Source of the DNA: Cribrihabitans_A neustonicus
GTDB lineage: Bacteria > Pseudomonadota > Alphaproteobacteria > Rhodobacterales > Rhodobacteraceae
Assembly (NCBI RefSeq): GCF_048820895.1
Contig: NZ_JBMERQ010000002.1
Span: 62,001 to 126,000 of the forward strand
DNA length: 64,000 bases
Direction of reading: 5' to 3'
Each line of letters starts with the position of its first letter. Within the stretch, counting starts at the first letter, position 1. Below, in pieces: positions 26,197-34,356 of this stretch. A model generated the notes under the pieces. It was not told the DNA's origin. It ran no database searches and saw only the letters and a program-made list of their open reading frames with translations. Position numbers and translations under genes: made by a program.

Positions 26197-26225
26197 CAAA
26201 AAAAGGCCGGGCGCAAGGCCCGGCC
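26197..26225 (-). terminator. intrinsic terminator after the response regulator gene
   Basis: An 8-bp stem (GGCCGGGC at 26205-26212 with GCCCGGCC at 26218-26225) is followed on the minus strand by seven T residues (A7 at 26198-26204). It isolates the regulator at 26315-27001 from xth downstream. Confidence 0.85.
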
Positions 26226-26314
26226 AGTCCAACAGGGAGGTGCACATCATGACCCGGATGTGCGCGGGATCTCGCGGCGCGCGCGGCGGCTGCCGGCCGC
26301 CCGCCCCGTATGCC

Positions 26315-27001
26315 TCAGCCGACCAGACGGTATCCGCCTGATTCCGTCACCAGAAGGCGCGCATTCGACGGATCGGGCTCAATTTTCTGGCGCAGCCGGT
26401 AGATATGCGTCTCAAGCGTGTGGGTGGTGACACCGGCGTTGTAGCCCCAGACCTCATGCAGCAGCACATCGCGCGGCACCACGCCGTCGCTGGAGCGGTA
26501 AAGAAACTTGAGGATGTTGGTTTCCTTCTCGGTCAGGCGGATCTTGCGGTCGTCCTCGGTCACCAGCAGCTTCATCGCGGGCTTGAAGGTATAAGGCCCG
26601 AGCGCAAAGACCGCGTCTTCGGATTGCTCGTGCTGGCGCAGCTGCGCGCGGATCCGGGCCAGCAGGACCGGGAACTTGAACGGCTTGGTGACATAGTCGT
26701 TGGCGCCGGCATCAAGCCCGAGAATGGTGTCGGCATCGCTGTCATGCCCGGTCAGCATCAGGATGGGGGCTTTCACGCCCTGCTTGCGCATCAGCCGGCA
26801 CAGCTCGCGCCCGTCGGTATCCGGCAGCCCCACGTCGAGGATGATGAGATCGTAAAGCGCTTCCTTCACGCGCTCCATCGCGCCCTGCCCGCTCTCGGCC
26901 TCGAAGACGTCGAAGTCCTCGGTCATCACAAGCTGTTCGCTCAAGGCCTCACGCAGGTCTTCGTCATCGTCGACCAGCAGAATTTTCTTAAGCTGCGCCA
27001 T
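26315..27001 (-). CDS. OmpR-family response regulator
   Basis: A 228-residue two-domain regulator: receiver (about 5-120) with acidic pocket DDDED at 11-15, phospho-acceptor D56 in LIILDVGLPD and the conserved Lys in YVTKPFKF; then an OmpR winged helix (about 132-227) ending in VTESGGYRLVG. No sensor kinase is adjacent, so its stimulus is not visible. It resembles essential orphan-position regulators of Rhodobacteraceae such as CenR, but I cannot confirm that from sequence alone. It starts divergent from ribA. Confidence 0.88.
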   Translation of the reverse strand: MAQLKKILLVDDDEDLREALSEQLVMTEDFDVFEAESGQGAMERVKEALYDLIILDVGLPDTDGRELCRLMRKQGVKAPILMLTGHDSDADTILGLDAGANDYVTKPFKFPVLLARIRAQLRQHEQSEDAVFALGPYTFKPAMKLLVTEDDRKIRLTEKETNILKFLYRSSDGVVPRDVLLHEVWGYNAGVTTHTLETHIYRLRQKIEPDPSNARLLVTESGGYRLVG

Positions 27002-27171
27002 TGGCTATCCTCCTGTCTGCCCTTTCGAAAATGCGCATCCAGCCGCCCCGCGGCAAGGGATGCTGCAGAAGTTTCACGCCGACGTGTCCCGGGGAAGGGA
27101 ATTGTTTCACTTTCGCAGGAAACCGCCTTAGGTATGATCTGCCCGCCCAGAACTGCATGACGGAACCGCCC

Positions 27172-28263
27172 ATGAGCCTGATGCCCACCGTGATCGAACT
27201 GCTTGCCCGCGCCAGGGTCGACCTGCGCATGGGGTTGCCGGTGGTGCTGACGGGGGATGGCGGAGAGGCGGCGCTGGCGGTCTCGGTGGAGGCGCTGGAT
27301 GAGGTGCGGCTGGCGGATATGCGGGCGCTTGGCGGCTTGTCGCTGGCGCTGACGGCGCGGCGGGCGGATACACTGAAGGCGCGGGTTTATGATGACGACA
27401 TCGCCCGGGTGCGGGTGCCTGCCTCCGGCGATCTCGCCTGGATCCGGTCCTTGGCGGATCCGGCCGGCGATCTCGGGACGCCGCTGAAGGGACCGCTCTC
27501 CAGCCTGCGGGAGGGGTCGGCCGGGCTGCACCGGCTGGCGATCGCGCTGGTGAAATCGGCACGCCTCTTGCCCGCGGCGGCTTTGGTGCCGGTCACGGAT
27601 GCGGCAGGCTTTGCAGCAGCGCACGGGCTCACGCTGATCCCGCGCACGGCCGCCGAGCCGCTTTTGAGCGAAAGCTCGCCCCTGCACCCGGTCGCCGCGG
27701 CACGCTTGCCGATGGATGCGGCCGAAGCCGGGCGGCTGCATATCTTCCGCCCCGAAGACGGTGCCGAGGAGCATTATGCAGTGGAAATCGGCAAGCCCGA
27801 CCGCAAGAAGCCGGTGCTTGCGCGGCTGCACTCGGCCTGTTTCACCGGCGACGTGCTGGGTTCGCTGAAATGCGATTGCGGCCCGCAGCTGCGCGGCGCG
27901 CTGATGCAGATGGGGGCCGTGGGGTCGGGCGTGCTCTTGTACCTCAACCAGGAGGGCCGGGGCATCGGCCTTGCCAACAAGATGCGCGCCTATTCGCTGC
28001 AGGATCAGGGCTTCGACACGGTGGAGGCCAACCACCGGCTGGGGTTCGAGGATGACGAGCGCGACTTCCGCCTGGGCGCGGCGATCCTGAAGAAGCTGGG
28101 CTTTTCGCAGGTGCGGCTTTTGACCAACAACCCCAACAAGCTTGCAATGATGGCCAAGACCGGCATCGAGGTGGCCGAACGGGTTCCGCTGAAAGTCGGC
28201 GAGAACCTGCACAACCGCCACTACCTCGCCACTAAGGCCAGCAAATCGGGCCACATGCTGTGA
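27172..28263 (+). CDS. ribA: GTP cyclohydrolase II
   Basis: A 363-residue protein. The C-terminal half (about 165-360) is GTP cyclohydrolase II: zinc cysteines in HSACFTGDVLGSLKCDCGPQL, the NQEGRGIGLANK catalytic motif and LLTNNPNK. It opens the imidazole ring of GTP in the first step of riboflavin synthesis. The N-terminal 160 residues are not a DHBP synthase (RibB) domain and look like the degenerate extension found in alphaproteobacterial RibA. ATG at 27172 has CGGAA upstream; another ATG lies five codons earlier at 27157. Confidence 0.9.
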   Translation: MSLMPTVIELLARARVDLRMGLPVVLTGDGGEAALAVSVEALDEVRLADMRALGGLSLALTARRADTLKARVYDDDIARVRVPASGDLAWIRSLADPAGDLGTPLKGPLSSLREGSAGLHRLAIALVKSARLLPAAALVPVTDAAGFAAAHGLTLIPRTAAEPLLSESSPLHPVAAARLPMDAAEAGRLHIFRPEDGAEEHYAVEIGKPDRKKPVLARLHSACFTGDVLGSLKCDCGPQLRGALMQMGAVGSGVLLYLNQEGRGIGLANKMRAYSLQDQGFDTVEANHRLGFEDDERDFRLGAAILKKLGFSQVRLLTNNPNKLAMMAKTGIEVAERVPLKVGENLHNRHYLATKASKSGHML

Positions 28264-28778
28264 GCTCCCCGGCTGATCTGGTGCTGTCACCGCGCGGCGT
28301 GCGGTTTCACGGCCGGCTGCTGCCCTGCGCCATCGGCAAAGGCGGGATTTCCTCCGCGAAACGCGAGGGCGACGGTGCCACGCCCGCGGGCATTCACCGC
28401 ATCGCAGGGATGCTCTACCGCCCCGACCGGCTGCCGCGGCCTGCGGATTGGGCCGAGCCGATCGGGCCCGGCGATCTGTGGTCGGACGATGTGCGCGACG
28501 ACCGCTATAACCACCATGTGCGCGCGCCCTACCCGTTCAGCCACGAGCGTCTGCGCCGGGGCGATCCGCTCTACGATCTGGTGCTGGTGACGGACTGGAA
28601 CTGGCCGGAGGCAGTGCCCGGCGCGGGCTCGGCGATCTTCATCCACCAATGGCGCAGGCCCGGCTACCCGACCGAAGGCTGCATCGCCTTTGACCGCCAC
28701 GATCTGCACTGGCTTGCGGCGCGGGTGCGGCCGGGCACGCGGGTCGTCGTGCCGCAAGCCGCTGGGTGCCGCCCGTAG
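28260..28778 (+). CDS. L,D-transpeptidase (YkuD-fold) family protein
   Basis: A 172-residue protein with the YkuD catalytic motif: H129 in FIHQWRRPGYPTEGCIAF and nucleophile C141. Such enzymes cross-link or trim peptidoglycan peptides using the Cys thiol. No signal peptide or membrane anchor is evident, which is odd for a cell-wall enzyme; export by another route or a cytosolic role cannot be excluded. GTG at 28260 overlaps the ribA stop (GTGA), so the two are coupled. Confidence 0.82.
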   Translation: MSSPADLVLSPRGVRFHGRLLPCAIGKGGISSAKREGDGATPAGIHRIAGMLYRPDRLPRPADWAEPIGPGDLWSDDVRDDRYNHHVRAPYPFSHERLRRGDPLYDLVLVTDWNWPEAVPGAGSAIFIHQWRRPGYPTEGCIAFDRHDLHWLAARVRPGTRVVVPQAAGCRP

Positions 28779-28790
28779 TTCCGGGCAGCA

Positions 28791-28949
28791 AGCCGCGCAT
28801 TGGCGGCGCGCGCGGGGGCGATCGGAACGGGCGTGATTGCCAATTTACTCCAGCCAAACCAGATGTATTCATCTGAGGGACCATCAAGCCTGGGCCAAAT
28901 CGCCGCCGCGTGGCCCCGCGCCGGCGATGCGCGGCGGCCGCACGGCCTT
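28791..28949 (+). repeat. dispersed intergenic repeat, copy 1
   Basis: A stretch of about 159 bp alignable with 41323-41479. Shared blocks in order: AGCCGCGC, GGCGGCGCGCGCGG, a middle part with scattered matches (TTTACTCCAGCCAA against TTTATCCCGGCCAA), AATCGCC, and GCGCCGGCGATGCGCGGCGG followed by CGGCCTT. It follows the L,D-transpeptidase gene and encodes nothing recognisable. Probably a mobile or palindromic repeat family of this genome. Confidence 0.65.
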
Positions 28950-28980
28950 ATCCGCACAAGGCCCTTACGGACCGGGCCAT

Positions 28981-29026
28981 GGCTTTTTCCAAAGCCTTGG
29001 CGAAAGTTTTTAGAAAAAACTTTCGC
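28981..29026 (-). terminator. hairpins downstream of the YggS-type gene
   Basis: A 12-bp stem with a 3-base loop (GCGAAAGTTTTT at 29000-29011 with AAAAACTTTCGC at 29015-29026), then a smaller stem (GGCTTT at 28981-28986 with AAAGCC at 28991-28996). They begin right after the minus-strand stop codon; the A/T-rich stem top supplies the T-run. Confidence 0.7.
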
Positions 29027-29029
29027 GCC

Positions 29030-29680
29030 CTAGTAGGCGCGTTCGCCGAAAATCGCAGAGCCAACGCGGACGTGGGTAGCGCCAAGCGCAATAGCCTTCT
29101 CGAAATCGGCGCTCATGCCCATCGATAGCCCCTCCAGCCCGTTGCGCGCGGCGATCTTGGCCAGCAGCGCGAAGTGCAGGCTGGCTTCCTCGTCCACCGG
29201 GGGGATGCACATCAGGCCCCTCACCGGCAGGTCCAGCCTGCGGCATTCGGCAATGAAGCCGTCCGCATCGGCTGGCAGCACGCCCGCTTTCTGCTCTTCC
29301 TCGCCGGTGTTCACTTGGATGAACAGGTCCGGGCAGTGGCCCAGCTCCTGCGCGAGGCGGGCCAGGGTCTGCGCCAGCTTGGGGCGGTCGAGCGAATGGA
29401 TGCTGTCGCAGAGCTCCATCGCCTGGCGCGCCTTGTTGGTCTGCAGGGGGCCGATCAGATGCAGGTCGATGCCCTCGAACCGTTCGCGGAAGCCGGGCCA
29501 TTTGCCGGCCGCTTCCTGCACCCGGTTTTCGCCGAAACAGCGGTGGCCCTGCTCCAGCACCGCTTCGACCCGCGCGTCGGGCTGCTTCTTGGAGACGGCA
29601 ATCAGCGTCACGCTGCCCGGCGCGCGGCCTGCGGCGGCTTCGGCCTTGGCTATCTTCGATCGGATCTCTTCCAGCGGCAT
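29030..29680 (-). CDS. YggS-family pyridoxal phosphate homeostasis protein
   Basis: A 216-residue single-domain alanine-racemase-like barrel that binds PLP and helps balance cellular PLP. Motifs: the PLP-Lys region LIAVSKKQP, the CFGENRVQEA block, the FIGPLQTNK-type segment (HLIGPLQTNKAR) and the C-terminal MGMSADFEKAIALGATHVRVGSAIFG signature. Length is typical. GAGGGGG lies upstream of the ATG. Confidence 0.93.
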   Translation of the reverse strand: MPLEEIRSKIAKAEAAAGRAPGSVTLIAVSKKQPDARVEAVLEQGHRCFGENRVQEAAGKWPGFRERFEGIDLHLIGPLQTNKARQAMELCDSIHSLDRPKLAQTLARLAQELGHCPDLFIQVNTGEEEQKAGVLPADADGFIAECRRLDLPVRGLMCIPPVDEEASLHFALLAKIAARNGLEGLSMGMSADFEKAIALGATHVRVGSAIFGERAY

Positions 29681-29724
29681 GGTCCGGCCCCCTCACAGTT
29701 TGGCGGCAAGAAACACTGTTTGCA

Positions 29725-29761
29725 GAAAAAAGAAAAGGGCGGGTCCCTATGGAACCCGCCC
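29725..29761 (-). terminator. intrinsic terminator after the porin gene
   Basis: A GC-rich stem with one bulge (29737-29746 with 29751-29761, loop CTAT) is followed on the minus strand by a T-rich tract (rc of A-rich 29726-29736). It is 26 bases past the porin stop. Confidence 0.8.
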
Positions 29762-29786
29762 CGGATCACGCTAAGCGTGGATCAGC

Positions 29787-30857
29787 TTAGAAGCTGAACT
29801 GTGCGCCGAAGTCGGCACGGTTCTGGGACGCGCCGTTGCCGGTCTTGGAGCGGCCGATACCGCCGCGCAGGGACACGCCGCCGCCCAGGTCGTGGATCGC
29901 GCCGATACCGACGTTCTGGGTGTCGCCGGAGCCGGAGCCGTCGCCGTAGGCGAAGTTGACCGAGGTTGCTGCGGACAGCTCGTAGGATGCGGACACGCCG
30001 TAGAAGGTGTCGGAGATCGCGGCATTGTTGCCAACCGATTCATCACCCACGAACAGAACGGTGCTGAACGGGCCGAAATCGCTCTGCAGCGTCAGCACGG
30101 TGATGTCGTCGTCGGTCGCGTTGTCGGTCTCACCGTAGCCCAGGGCCGCGGTCACGTTGCCGAAGCTGTAGGCGAAGTGGATGTCCCAACGGTCTGCGCC
30201 GGGAGTGACGGTGGTGGTGGTGGTGCCGCCGGTTTGGGTGGTGGTGGTGGTGCCGCCGGTGGTGGTGGTGGTGACGGTGCCGCCGGTGGTGGTGGTGGTG
30301 ATCAGGTCAGGTGCAGCGTCGTAGGACGCGGCAACTGCGAAATCACCCAATGCCCAACGGGCATAGACAGCGTTCTGGGTGCCGCTGGTTGCACCGTCGT
30401 CGCCCGCACCGTCGCTGCCGTAGCCGACGAAGGAGTAGTTAACACCGGAGTACTGGCCAACGAAGTTTTCCAGGCCCGGTTCGAAGCCGTAGTAGCCCGG
30501 CAGGTTGTCGAGCGCGCCAGCAACGTTGCCGACTTCAACGCGCAGGCCGCCGAATGCGACGTGGAAGCGCGGTGCGTTCAGACCGCCACCGTTGCCTTCG
30601 CCGTTGCCGGCTTCGTCTGCCTGCAGACGGATACGGGCACCGAACTGCACACCACCGTCGGTTTCGGTTTCTGCGTCGATGTTGATACGCAGGCGGCTGA
30701 CGATGATGGTTTCATCGGCGTCCGAAGTGCCCGCGACGGCGCGGTCTTCCAGGTAGCCGATACCAAAACGGCCGTAACCGTTGAATTCAACGCCTTGTGC
30801 GGCCGCAGCACCGGCGGCGGCGATCAGGGCAGTCGAAGCGAAGAGAATCTTTTTCAT
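29787..30857 (-). CDS. porin (Rhodobacter-type general porin)
   Basis: A 356-residue outer-membrane beta-barrel. The signal peptide ends at about residue 20 (AGAAAAQG); the mature protein begins GVEFNGYGRFGIGY and ends in Phe (FGAQFSF), as expected for barrel insertion. Gly, Asn and aromatic alternation is typical of alphaproteobacterial porins. A Thr-rich insertion of about 34 residues (near 185-218) built from TTTTTGG units interrupts the barrel between ASYDAAPDL and DRWDIHFAYSF, probably as an exposed loop. GAGGG precedes the ATG. It has its own terminator, and the long upstream leader suggests tight control. Confidence 0.9.
   Translation of the reverse strand: MKKILFASTALIAAAGAAAAQGVEFNGYGRFGIGYLEDRAVAGTSDADETIIVSRLRINIDAETETDGGVQFGARIRLQADEAGNGEGNGGGLNAPRFHVAFGGLRVEVGNVAGALDNLPGYYGFEPGLENFVGQYSGVNYSFVGYGSDGAGDDGATSGTQNAVYARWALGDFAVAASYDAAPDLITTTTTGGTVTTTTTGGTTTTTQTGGTTTTTVTPGADRWDIHFAYSFGNVTAALGYGETDNATDDDITVLTLQSDFGPFSTVLFVGDESVGNNAAISDTFYGVSASYELSAATSVNFAYGDGSGSGDTQNVGIGAIHDLGGGVSLRGGIGRSKTGNGASQNRADFGAQFSF
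30205..30303. repeat. GTG-triplet repeat array inside the porin gene
   Basis: Four blocks of repeated GGT/GTG triplets separated by GCCGCC spacers. On the coding strand they are ACC runs that encode the TTTTTGG units of the porin loop. Slippage would add or remove whole Thr codons without shifting the frame. Confidence 0.85.
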
Positions 30858-31214
30858 TGTTTTCCCTCGGGTTCCAGTTTTCTGATCTCAAACCGCGCTC
30901 TGCGGCACCAGTCTGAGTACGCACCCCGTGTCGCTCTTTTTGGGTCTTCTGGGCAAGCTTGGCGGACAGGAAGTGTTTCGATCCCGTAAAAGCTGGTGCA
31001 ACGATGCCACAGTGACACCCGCGCCCGGCTGCGGGCGCGGCACCTGCACAGGGAATAGCCTCCGGCACAGGTGCAAAGCTGCGCGCGCGTGCACGCGCGG
31101 AAGCCAGGTGCAAAGCTGCGCGCGCGTGCACGCGCGGAAGAAGGGGCTTGTTGCCAGCCATCGCCTTGTCTAGGACTGTTGCGCAGCAATCTAAGGGAAG
31201 GGGCGGCGCCAGGT
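30858..31214. other. 357-bp divergent spacer between porin and DUF3576 genes
   Basis: No coding sequence is supported. It holds the porin leader, a GC-rich hairpin around 31020-31040, an inverted pair GCACCTG (31040-31046) and CAGGTGC (31068-31074), and a 36-base tandem duplication (31068-31140). The porin and the lipoprotein genes must both be started from here; no convincing promoter hexamers could be assigned. Confidence 0.6.
31068..31140. repeat. 36-bp perfect tandem duplication
   Basis: Positions 31068-31103 and 31105-31140 are identical, with one base between. Each copy contains the 16-bp palindrome CGCGCGTGCACGCGCG (31084-31099 and 31121-31136) within a strictly alternating purine-pyrimidine run. 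Such runs favour Z-DNA or cruciform structure. It sits between two divergent envelope genes. Confidence 0.9.
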
Positions 31215-31700
31215 ATGCTTGGGCTTAAGACGTTTGGAACGATGGCATTGCTGCTGGCAGCGGCAGGCTGCGCCACCGGCGGCGGTGAGGATGGCACAGG
31301 CCCGCGCGATTACAATGAGAAGGTGATCGGCGGCAATCCGAGAGACCCGGCAAACCAGACCGGCACCACCATCTGGGACGCGTTCGGCGCCAAGCCCGGC
31401 CAGGAACTGCAGGTGAACCGCTACCTCTGGACCGCGAGCCTGGACGTGCTGAGCTTCCTGCCGGTGCAATCGGTCGATCCCTTCACCGGCGTCATTATTA
31501 CCGGCTACGGCACACCGCCCGGCGGCGGCCGCGCCTACCGCGCCACGGTCCACATCAAGGACCCGGCGCTGGATGCCCGCGCGCTGAACCTGTCGCTGCA
31601 GACCCAGAACGGCCCGGTCAGCGCCGCCACCACCCGCGCGGTGGAGGATGCGATTCTATCGCGCGCCCGGCAGCTCCGGATTGCCGACAAGAAGCTTTGA
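31215..31700 (+). CDS. DUF3576 domain lipoprotein
   Basis: A 161-residue lipoprotein with lipobox LAAAGC (acylated C19) and a DUF3576 body: GTTIWDAFG, VNRYLWTASLDVLSFLPVQSVDPFTGVI and GRAYRATVHIKDPALDARAL. The family is conserved in alphaproteobacteria next to leuS and has no proven role; an envelope function is likely from the lipidation and from the lptE gene downstream. ATG at 31215 follows AGG and is the one that gives a proper signal peptide. Confidence 0.85.
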   Translation: MLGLKTFGTMALLLAAAGCATGGGEDGTGPRDYNEKVIGGNPRDPANQTGTTIWDAFGAKPGQELQVNRYLWTASLDVLSFLPVQSVDPFTGVIITGYGTPPGGGRAYRATVHIKDPALDARALNLSLQTQNGPVSAATTRAVEDAILSRARQLRIADKKL

Positions 31701-31747
31701 CCCCGCCCTGCGCTCTGGAATCACCAGCCAAACCCCATTATCAGAAG

Positions 31748-31772
31748 CGCCGGGCCCCTCGCCCGGCGTTTT
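31748..31772 (+). terminator. intrinsic terminator before leuS
   Basis: An 8-bp stem (CGCCGGGC at 31748-31755 with GCCCGGCG at 31761-31768, loop CCCTC) followed by TTTT. It lies between the DUF3576 gene and leuS and ends 20 bases before the leuS ATG, so it may act as an attenuator of leuS. Confidence 0.7.
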
Positions 31773-31791
31773 CATGCAAAGGACCGCTCTG

Positions 31792-34356
31792 ATGCCGCGT
31801 TACATAGCTCCTGAAATCGAAGCACGATGGCAGAAGGCCTGGGATGAGGCCGGGATTTTCCAGGCCAAGCGCACGCCCGGCAAGCCGAAGTACTACGTGC
31901 TCGAGATGTTCCCCTACCCGTCCGGGAAGCTGCACATGGGGCATGTGCGCAATTACACGATGGGCGACGTGATCGCGCGCTACAAGCTGTCGACCGGGCA
32001 TAACGTGCTGCACCCGATGGGGTTTGACGCCTTCGGCATGCCGGCAGAGAACGCCGCGATGGCGAGCGGGGGCCACCCGAAGGAATGGACCTACTCCAAC
32101 ATCGATACGATGGTGGAGCAGATGAAGCCGCTGGGCCTGTCGCTCGACTGGAGCCGGATGTTCGCCACCTGCGATCCGGAATACTACGGCCAGCAGCAGG
32201 CGCTGTTCCTCGACTTCCTGGAGAAGGGCCTGGTCTACCGCAAGAACGCGGTGGTGAACTGGGACCCGATCGACATGACCGTGCTCGCCAACGAGCAGGT
32301 CGAGAACGGGCGCGGCTGGCGCTCCGGCGCGCTGGTGGAGCGGCGCGAGCTGACGCAGTGGTTCTTCAAAATCTCCGACTATTCCGAAGAACTGCTGGAT
32401 GCGCTGGAGGGCCTTGAAAACTGGCCCGCCAAGGTGCGCCTGATGCAGGAGAACTGGATCGGCAAGTCGCGCGGCCTGCAGTTCGGTTTCGAGCGCGTGG
32501 ACGGCGCCGAGGCGATCGAGGTTTACACCACCCGGCCGGACACGCTGCTGGGTGCGTCCTTCGTCGGCATCTCGCCCGACCATCCAATTGCCAAGGCGCT
32601 GGAAGCCGATAGCGCTGAAGTTGCTGATTTCGTGGCGGAATGCCGCAAGGGCGGGACCACAGAAGAAGCCATCGAGACCGCCGAGAAGCTGGGCTTCGAC
32701 ACCGGCATCCGGGTGAAGCACCCGCTCAACCCCGACTGGGAGCTGCCGGTCTGGATCGCCAACTTCATCCTGATGGACTATGGCACAGGCGCGATCTTCG
32801 GCTGCCCGGCGCATGACCAGCGTGACCTCGACTTCTGCAACAAGTACGGCCTGCCGGTGATCTCCACCTACGTGCCCGCAGCGGGCGAGGAGGGCCACAC
32901 AAGGCCAGAGGACGGCGGCGAAGCCTATGTGCCGCCGAAGAGCGAGAAAGTGCGTTACGTCAAGCTGTTCGCCGGCGAGGAGCTGCAATCGGGCGAAGAG
33001 GGCGTGAACGCTGCCGTCGACTTTGCCGAGGCGCAGGGCTGGGGTGAGGGCGTCACCAAGTACCGCCTGCGCGACTGGGGGCTGTCGCGCCAGCGCTACT
33101 GGGGCTGTCCGATTCCGGTGGTGCATTGCGAAACCTGCGGCGTGGTGCCGGAAAAGAAGGAAAACCTTCCCATCCGCCTGCCCGATGACGTGAGCTTCGA
33201 CAAGCCGGGCAATCCGCTCGACCGCCACCCGACCTGGCGCGACTGCGCCTGCCCCGCTTGCGGCAATCCGGCCAAGCGCGAAACCGACACGATGGATACA
33301 TTCGTCGATTCGTCCTGGTATTTCGCACGCTTCACCGCGCCGCGCGCCGGGACGCCCACCGACATGGCCGAGGCCGATTACTGGATGAACGTCGACCAGT
33401 ATATCGGCGGCATCGAGCACGCGATTCTTCACCTGCTCTATTCGCGCTTCTTTGCCCGCGCGATGCATATCTGCGGGCACCTGCCGCAAAAGTCGAAGGA
33501 GCCGTTCGACGCGCTGTTCACGCAAGGCATGGTGACCCACGCCATCTACAAGACCACCGGCGAGAACCACCGCCCGGTCTACCACTACCCCGAGGAAGTG
33601 GAGCTGAAAGACGGCAAGGGCTTCCTCAAGGACGGCCGCGAGGTAGAGATCATCCCCTCGGCCAAGATGTCGAAGTCGAAGAACAACGTCGTCGACCCGC
33701 TGCACATCATCACCTCCTTCGGGGCCGATACCGCGCGCTGGTTCGTGCTGTCCGATTCGCCGCCGGAGCGGGACGTCGAATGGACCGCCTCGGGCGCCGA
33801 GGCCGCGCACAAGCACCTGAACCGGGTGTGGAACCTTTGCGACCGGATCGGGGAAATGGACCGCGACGCCCCCGGCGAGGGCGACGAGGAGCTGCTGCGC
33901 GAGATGCACAAGTGCATCCGCGACGTGACGCTCGGCGTCGATTCCTTCGGCTTCAACGCGGCGATTGCCAAGCTCTACGCCTTCACCAGCACGCTCGCCA
34001 AATCCAAGGCCAGCTACAAAGTGCAGCGCGAGGCGGTGATGACGCTTGCCCAGCTGATGGCCCCGATGACCCCGCATCTCGCGGAAGACATCTGGCATCA
34101 TCAGGGCGGCGAAGGGCTTTGCGCAACCGCACCCTGGCCGGTCGCAGACGAGGCGTACCTGGTCGAGGACACCGTTACCCTGCCGGTGCAGATCAACGGC
34201 AAGCGCCGCGGCGAGATCCAGGTCGCCAAGGATCTGGCCAAGGATGAGGTTGAGAAGATCGCGCTCGCCCATGAAGCGGTGCAGAAGGCGCTGGATGGCG
34301 GCGCGCCCAAGAAGATCATCGTGGTCCCGGGGCGGATTGTGAATGTCGTCGCTTAA
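31792..34356 (+). CDS. leuS: leucyl-tRNA synthetase
   Basis: An 854-residue class Ia synthetase that charges tRNA-Leu. The HIGH box is HMGH at 48-51 (PYPSGKLHMGHVRNY), the KMSKS loop is at 625-629, and the CP1 editing domain lies between (TTRPDTLLGASFVGISPDHP). The C-terminal domain ends with VEKIALAHEAV and KKIIVVPGRIVNVVA. ATG at 31792 has AAAGGA upstream at a good distance; an ATG six codons earlier lies inside that site. Its end overlaps lptE by 14 bp. Confidence 0.96.
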   Translation: MPRYIAPEIEARWQKAWDEAGIFQAKRTPGKPKYYVLEMFPYPSGKLHMGHVRNYTMGDVIARYKLSTGHNVLHPMGFDAFGMPAENAAMASGGHPKEWTYSNIDTMVEQMKPLGLSLDWSRMFATCDPEYYGQQQALFLDFLEKGLVYRKNAVVNWDPIDMTVLANEQVENGRGWRSGALVERRELTQWFFKISDYSEELLDALEGLENWPAKVRLMQENWIGKSRGLQFGFERVDGAEAIEVYTTRPDTLLGASFVGISPDHPIAKALEADSAEVADFVAECRKGGTTEEAIETAEKLGFDTGIRVKHPLNPDWELPVWIANFILMDYGTGAIFGCPAHDQRDLDFCNKYGLPVISTYVPAAGEEGHTRPEDGGEAYVPPKSEKVRYVKLFAGEELQSGEEGVNAAVDFAEAQGWGEGVTKYRLRDWGLSRQRYWGCPIPVVHCETCGVVPEKKENLPIRLPDDVSFDKPGNPLDRHPTWRDCACPACGNPAKRETDTMDTFVDSSWYFARFTAPRAGTPTDMAEADYWMNVDQYIGGIEHAILHLLYSRFFARAMHICGHLPQKSKEPFDALFTQGMVTHAIYKTTGENHRPVYHYPEEVELKDGKGFLKDGREVEIIPSAKMSKSKNNVVDPLHIITSFGADTARWFVLSDSPPERDVEWTASGAEAAHKHLNRVWNLCDRIGEMDRDAPGEGDEELLREMHKCIRDVTLGVDSFGFNAAIAKLYAFTSTLAKSKASYKVQREAVMTLAQLMAPMTPHLAEDIWHHQGGEGLCATAPWPVADEAYLVEDTVTLPVQINGKRRGEIQVAKDLAKDEVEKIALAHEAVQKALDGGAPKKIIVVPGRIVNVVA

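Noticed and set aside
30205..30303. Triplet array considered as a CRISPR or other direct-repeat array
   Set aside because: Units are 3-base runs inside the porin reading frame, with no unique spacers.
31068..31140. Tandem 36-base repeat considered as a minimal CRISPR
   Set aside because: The copies are separated by one base, so there is no spacer, and no cas genes are nearby.
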